Below are positions 60,096 to 64,000 of a stretch of DNA of 64,000 nucleotides, one piece after another. The position numbers and the translations under genes are program-made. The notes beneath the pieces are model-generated. The model made no database searches, was not told the origin of the DNA, and was given only the letters and a program-made list of their open reading frames with translations. Position 1 is the first letter of the stretch; every line of letters begins with the position of its first letter. Source of the DNA: Pseudomonas alcaligenes (GTDB lineage Bacteria > Pseudomonadota > Gammaproteobacteria > Pseudomonadales > Pseudomonadaceae); the NCBI RefSeq assembly GCF_014490745.1, contig NZ_LZEU01000001.1:3809501-3873500 (forward strand), in the 5' to 3' direction.

Positions 60096-60296
60096 TTACT
60101 CGGCTTCTTCGATCCAGGCGGCCTGGATGGCCTCCAGAACCTTCTCGCCACCGCGCTGCGGATCGTCGCTGAAGTCCGGCAAAGCCAGCACCCAGCGGTG
60201 CAGATCGACGAAGTTGACGTAGCGCGGATCGGTATCCGGCTTGCTTTCGGCCAGTTCGATGGCGATATCCAGCACGTCAGTCCATTTCAGGCTCAT
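60096..60296 (-). CDS. iscX: Fe-S assembly protein IscX
   Basis: 66-aa acidic protein (YfhJ) that binds IscS and modulates cluster assembly with iron. Family pattern KWTDVLDIAIELAE and DTDPRYVNFVDLHRWV is complete. It follows fdx by 14 nt, the last gene of the isc run. Confidence 0.96.
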   Translation of the reverse strand: MSLKWTDVLDIAIELAESKPDTDPRYVNFVDLHRWVLALPDFSDDPQRGGEKVLEAIQAAWIEEAE

Positions 60297-60310
60297 GACA
60301 GCTCCTTGAA

Positions 60311-60652
60311 TCAGTGCGGCGCCTCGGCGGCATGGTTGAGCGAGTACTTGGGAATCTCGACGGTCAGGTCTTCCGTCCCGACTATCGCCTGACAGGCCAG
60401 GCGCGACTGCGCTTCCAGACCCCAGGCGCGATCGAGGAAGTCCTCCTCCAGCTCGTCCGCCTCTTCCAGCGAATCGAAGCCCTCGCGAATGATGCAGTGG
60501 CAGGTGGTGCAGGCACAGACGCCGCCACAGGCACTTTCCATCTCGATATGGTGTTCGTGGGCCAGCTCGAGAATGGACGTGCCGGGCTCAGCCTCGACAA
60601 CCATGCCGTCAGGACAGAACTTCTCGTGTGGCAGAAAAATGACCTGCGGCAT
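60311..60652 (-). CDS. fdx: ISC-type [2Fe-2S] ferredoxin Fdx
   Basis: 113-aa adrenodoxin-like ferredoxin that donates electrons for Fe-S cluster assembly. Cluster cysteines in MESACGGVCACTTCHCII with a fourth at LACQAIVG. Start overlaps the hscA stop (TGATG). Confidence 0.97.
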   Translation of the reverse strand: MPQVIFLPHEKFCPDGMVVEAEPGTSILELAHEHHIEMESACGGVCACTTCHCIIREGFDSLEEADELEEDFLDRAWGLEAQSRLACQAIVGTEDLTVEIPKYSLNHAAEAPH

Positions 60653-62520
60653 CAGTTATCCTCGATTTCGTTCAGATTGCGCCCCGCCAGAGCGGCCTTC
60701 ACCGTCGAATCCATGCGGCGCGCAGCAAAGGCGTCAGTGACTTGCGACAGGCGCTTGGTCTGCTGCTCGATGGCGTAGCCGTCACTGCCTTCCAGCAGCC
60801 CGATCAGCTCCTGCACCTGCAGGTCGATGACCATGCGCTCTTCGGCATCCAGCAGGCGCTCGCCATCGGCCTCCAGGGCCGCCTGCACCGCCTCGACCAG
60901 ACGCCGCGCCTCGACCTGGTGCTCGCGCAGCACGCGCGCCTCCTTGTCGCCACCGGCGTTCTGGAAGGAATCCTGCAGCATGCGGGCGATCTCGCCATCG
61001 GTCAGGCCGTAGGACGGCTTGACCTGGATGCTCGCCTCCACTCCCGACCCCAGCTCGCGGGCGGAAACACTAAGCAGACCGTCGGCATCCACCTGGAAGG
61101 TCACGCGGATCTTGGCCGAACCCGCCACCAGCGGCGGAATGCCACGCAGCTCGAAGCGCGCCAGGGAGCGGCAGTCGCTGATCAGCTCGCGCTCGCCCTG
61201 CAGCACATGGATCATCATGGCCGTCTGGCCATCCTTGTAGGTGGTGAAGTCCTGCGCGCGCGCCACCGGAATCGTGGTGTTGCGCGGAATGACCTTTTCC
61301 ATCAGGCCGCCCATGGTCTCCAGCCCCAGGGACAGCGGAATCACGTCGAGCAGCAGCAGCTCCTCGCCCTCGCCGCGCTTGTTGCCGGCCAGGGTATCGG
61401 CCTGGATCGCAGCGCCGATGGCCACCACCTGGTCGGGGTCGATATCGGTCAGCGGCGTACGCCCGAACAGCTCACCCACGGCGGCGCGCACGCGCGGCAC
61501 GCGAGTGGAACCGCCGACCATGACCACCGCCTCGACCTCGTCGAGCTCGATCCCGGCATCGCGCACCGCACGGCGGCAGGCCTTGAGACTGCGCGCCAGC
61601 AGCGGTTCGATCAGCGCCTCGAACTGCGCGCGGCTCAGCTCGCCGCGCCAGTCGCCATGGGCCAGGGCGACCGAGTCGGCCGCCGTCAGCGCTTCCTTAG
61701 CCGCACAGGCGGCCTGCAGCAGACTGCGCTGGGTGCCCGGGTCGATATCCGTGGACAACCCGGCCTGCTGCATCATCCAGCCGGCGATGGCATGGTCGAA
61801 ATCGTCGCCACCCAGGGCGCTGTCGCCGCCGGTAGCCATCACCTCGAACACCCCGCGACTCAGGCGCAGGATGGAAATATCGAAGGTGCCACCACCCAGG
61901 TCATAGATGGCGACCACGCCTTCGGCCTGCTGGTCGAGACCATAGGCCACGGCCGCAGCGGTCGGCTCGTTAAGCAGGCGCAGGACATTCAGGCCGGCCA
62001 GGCGCGCGGCATCCTTGGTGGCCTGGCGCTGGGCATCGTCGAAATAGGCCGGCACGGTGATCACCGCCCCCACCAGCTCGCCACCCAGGCTCGCCTCGGC
62101 ACGCTGGCGCAAGACTTTGAGGATTTCGGCGGAGACTTCCACCGGGCTCTTGGCGCCCTGCACGGTGTCGATGAACGGCATGTGCGATTCGCCGCCGACG
62201 AAACGGTAAGGCAGCTGCTCGCCCAGTTGCTTGACGTCTTCCAGGCCGCGCCCCATCAGGCGCTTGATCGACAGCACGCTGTTCAGCGGATCGCTGGGCG
62301 CCGCCGCCTTGGCCGCCTGGCCCACCTCGACGCGGTCGGCGTGATAGCGCACCGCCGACGGCAGGATCACCTGCCCGGCAGCATCCGCCAGAGGCGCCGA
62401 AAGACCGCTACGCACGGCGGCGACCAGGGAGTTGGTGGTGCCCAGATCGATACCCACGGCCAGGCGACGCTGGTGGGGCTGAGGGCTTTGGCCGGGCTCG
62501 GCGATCTGCAGTAGGGCCAT
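60652..62520 (-). CDS. hscA: Fe-S assembly Hsp70 chaperone HscA
   Basis: 622-aa specialised Hsp70. ATPase domain begins [16 protein letters not shown], with [13 protein letters not shown] and [13 protein letters not shown]; substrate domain binds the LPPVK motif of IscU. Terminal lid helices are rich in Ala, Glu and Arg. 43 nt after hscB. Works with HscB to release clusters from IscU. Confidence 0.97.
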   Translation of the reverse strand: MALLQIAEPGQSPQPHQRRLAVGIDLGTTNSLVAAVRSGLSAPLADAAGQVILPSAVRYHADRVEVGQAAKAAAPSDPLNSVLSIKRLMGRGLEDVKQLGEQLPYRFVGGESHMPFIDTVQGAKSPVEVSAEILKVLRQRAEASLGGELVGAVITVPAYFDDAQRQATKDAARLAGLNVLRLLNEPTAAAVAYGLDQQAEGVVAIYDLGGGTFDISILRLSRGVFEVMATGGDSALGGDDFDHAIAGWMMQQAGLSTDIDPGTQRSLLQAACAAKEALTAADSVALAHGDWRGELSRAQFEALIEPLLARSLKACRRAVRDAGIELDEVEAVVMVGGSTRVPRVRAAVGELFGRTPLTDIDPDQVVAIGAAIQADTLAGNKRGEGEELLLLDVIPLSLGLETMGGLMEKVIPRNTTIPVARAQDFTTYKDGQTAMMIHVLQGERELISDCRSLARFELRGIPPLVAGSAKIRVTFQVDADGLLSVSARELGSGVEASIQVKPSYGLTDGEIARMLQDSFQNAGGDKEARVLREHQVEARRLVEAVQAALEADGERLLDAEERMVIDLQVQELIGLLEGSDGYAIEQQTKRLSQVTDAFAARRMDSTVKAALAGRNLNEIEDN

Positions 62521-62562
62521 GATGCTCTGAATGTCAGGTGCGCGACCGGGGCCGCACTTCGG

Positions 62563-63084
62563 TTAATCGTCGAGGCGCTCTTCCAGATCGCGCACTTCGT
62601 GGGCCAGCTTGTCGAGGAACTGCATGCGCCGCACCAGGCGCTCGGCCTCTTCACGGCGCGCAGAATCATCCCAGCAGGCGGCAAAACCTTCGTCGAGCTC
62701 ATCCTGAGCCGCTTTCAGACGGCGCTTGAACGTCGCCACCCCGGCCAGATCGGCCTCGTCCTGCAGCTCTTCCAGCTCCTCGCGCCAACGCATCTGCTGC
62801 AGGAGGAACTCGCCATCCTGCACCGTGACTTCCAGCGGCAGCTCGCGGCCGCGCAGAGCCAGCAGGTAGAGCGCACGGCGCGGCGCGTTCTTCAGGGTCT
62901 GGTAGGCCTCGTTGAGGCTGGCCGAATGCTCCAGCGCCAGACGCTGTTCGCGCTCGCTGGCATCGGCGAAGCGATCCGGATGCACGGCCTTGGCCAGTTC
63001 GCGATAGCGCGCCGACAACTGCTGAAGATCCAGGCGAAAGCCGGGCTGCAGATCGAACAGGGCAAAATGACAGGGACTACCCAC
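62563..63084 (-). CDS. hscB: Fe-S assembly co-chaperone HscB
   Basis: 173-aa J-domain protein with HPD in [12 protein letters not shown] and a C-terminal IscU-binding helical domain. A GTG start ([16 protein letters not shown]) is chosen: relatives begin at this point and TGAGG lies 6 nt upstream, overlapping the iscA stop. A 13-codon longer frame overlaps iscA and was rejected. Confidence 0.95.
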   Translation of the reverse strand: MGSPCHFALFDLQPGFRLDLQQLSARYRELAKAVHPDRFADASEREQRLALEHSASLNEAYQTLKNAPRRALYLLALRGRELPLEVTVQDGEFLLQQMRWREELEELQDEADLAGVATFKRRLKAAQDELDEGFAACWDDSARREEAERLVRRMQFLDKLAHEVRDLEERLDD

Positions 63085-63092
63085 AACCGGCC

Positions 63093-63416
63093 TCAGACGT
63101 TGAAGCTCTCGCCGCAGCCGCATTCGCCACGCACGTTCGGGTTGTTGAACTTGAAGCCCTCGTTGAGCCCCTCGCGCACGAAGTCCAGCTCAGTGCCGTC
63201 CAGGTAGGTCAGGCTCTTGGGATCGATGATCACCTTGACCCCGAAGCTCTCGAAGACCTGATCCTCGCCCGCCACTTCATCGACGAACTCCAGCACATAG
63301 GCCAGCCCGGAACAGCCGGTGGTGCGAACGCCCAGGCGAATGCCCTCGCCCTTGCCACGCCCCTCGAGGGAGCGCTGCACGTGGCGCGCGGCCGCTTCGG
63401 TCATGCTGATAGCCAT
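63093..63416 (-). CDS. iscA: A-type Fe-S carrier IscA
   Basis: 107 aa with the three conserved cysteines (TTGCSGLAY and [11 protein letters not shown]). Starts [13 protein letters not shown]. It transfers clusters to target proteins. 25 nt after iscU. Confidence 0.97.
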   Translation of the reverse strand: MAISMTEAAARHVQRSLEGRGKGEGIRLGVRTTGCSGLAYVLEFVDEVAGEDQVFESFGVKVIIDPKSLTYLDGTELDFVREGLNEGFKFNNPNVRGECGCGESFNV

Positions 63417-63441
63417 GGCAACTCCTTACGCGACAACGAAC

Positions 63442-63828
63442 TCAGACCAGGCCTTTCTTCTGCTTGTAGTCGCGCACGGCCGCCTTGATGGCGTCCTCGG
63501 CGAGCACCGAGCAGTGGATCTTCACCGGCGGCAACGCCAGTTCTTCGGCCAGCTGGGTGTTCTTGATGGTTTCCGCCTCGTCCAGGGTCTTGCCCTTCAT
63601 CCACTCGGTGGCGAGGGAGCTGGAAGCGATGGCCGAACCGCAGCCGTAGGTCTTGAACTTGGCGTCTTCGATCACGCCCTGCTCGTTGACCTTGATCTGC
63701 AGACGCATCACGTCGCCGCACGCCGGGGCGCCAACCATGCCGGTGCCGACGTTCGGATCCTCGGCATCCATCTTGCCGACGTTGCGCGGGTTCTCGTAAT
63801 GGTCGATGACCTTTTCACTGTAAGCCAT
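63442..63828 (-). CDS. iscU: Fe-S scaffold protein IscU
   Basis: 128 aa. Cluster ligands in PACGDVMRLQIKV, YGCGSAIASSS and KIHCSVLAEDA, plus the HscA recognition motif LPPVK. Start MAYSEKVIDHYENPRNVG. 48 nt after iscS. Confidence 0.98.
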   Translation of the reverse strand: MAYSEKVIDHYENPRNVGKMDAEDPNVGTGMVGAPACGDVMRLQIKVNEQGVIEDAKFKTYGCGSAIASSSLATEWMKGKTLDEAETIKNTQLAEELALPPVKIHCSVLAEDAIKAAVRDYKQKKGLV

Positions 63829-63876
63829 GGTGCAATTCCTCTCTCATCAGGTGCCGCTCTACAGGCGACTCGAAAA

Positions 63877-64000
63877 TCAATGTGCCTGCCATTCGACCTT
63901 GGAGATGTCGACACCTTCTTTGAACATGTCCCACAGCGGCGACAGCTCACGCAGCTTGTTCACCGCATCAGCCACTTTGCTGGCCGCGTAATCGACTTCT
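63877..64000 (-). CDS. iscS: Cysteine desulfurase IscS (C-terminal part, runs off the window)
   Basis: Only the last 40 codons are present, reading [20 protein letters not shown] and ending [10 protein letters not shown], the typical IscS tail. The catalytic part lies beyond the right edge. It supplies sulfur for the isc scaffold; iscR would be expected further upstream. Confidence 0.93.
   Translation of the reverse strand, partial: EVDYAASKVADAVNKLRELSPLWDMFKEGVDISKVEWQAH

Overview
The window reads as a chromosomal segment of a Pseudomonas, or a very close relative. It is GC-rich throughout. It carries the complete twelve-gene alginate cluster in the canonical order algD-8-44-K-E-G-X-L-I-J-F-A. 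It also carries a housekeeping block in the order I remember from P. aeruginosa (purL, mltF, tadA, multicopper oxidase, guaA, guaB, xseA, M23 peptidase, leuA, der, bamB, yfgM, hisS, ispG, rodZ, pilF, rlmN, ndk, isc genes). I see no prophage, plasmid, full-length insertion sequence, CRISPR array, rRNA or tRNA. Mobile-type sequence is limited to small non-coding repeats.

Layout. 0-5 kb: an amino-acid ABC transporter binding protein with a striking 39-bp concentric palindrome upstream, then phoH-moaC-moaD-moaE on the minus strand, then yaaA on the plus strand. 5-22 kb: the alginate operon. It is preceded by a recognisable AlgU-type promoter with an AlgR-type box and a leader of about 350 nt holding two hairpins. 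Inside the operon there is a UUCG hairpin after algD, a repeat element between algL and algI, and a hairpin between algF and algA. A 29-bp palindrome follows algA. 22-30 kb: accessory functions: a short-chain dehydrogenase, a DMT exporter with a divergent AraC regulator, a DUF3649-PepSY-DUF3325 iron-reductase-type operon, PsiE, and the OhrR/Ohr peroxide module with repeated operator-like motifs. A small inverted-repeat element then runs into the end of a twin CDGSH gene. 30-44 kb: purL, mltF, tadA with a multicopper oxidase, guaBA, a zinc-ribbon protein, xseA, and an M23 peptidase whose 5' end carries a REP hairpin. 44-50.5 kb: a glutathione transferase, leuA with a possible leader peptide, a zinc alcohol dehydrogenase, a membrane protein, and an omega-amidase overlapping an aminotransferase. 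50.6-64 kb: der, then a long minus-strand series running from isc iron-sulfur assembly (iscS partial at the right edge) through ndk, rlmN, pilF, rodZ, ispG, hisS and yfgM to bamB.

How the genes work together. AlgA and AlgD make GDP-mannuronate. Alg8 and Alg44 polymerise it under c-di-GMP control. AlgK, AlgX, AlgG and AlgL form the periplasmic scaffold, modification and clearance complex. AlgI, AlgJ, AlgF and AlgX acetylate the chain, and AlgE exports it. The isc genes build Fe-S clusters needed by nearby products such as IspG and RlmN. Nothing here is convincingly a wholly new system. The most unusual signals are regulatory or structural: the concentric palindrome at 945-983, hairpins and repeats embedded in the alginate operon, repeated OhrR-like boxes, the REP hairpin inside the M23 gene start, and the inverted-repeat element that supplies a stop codon.
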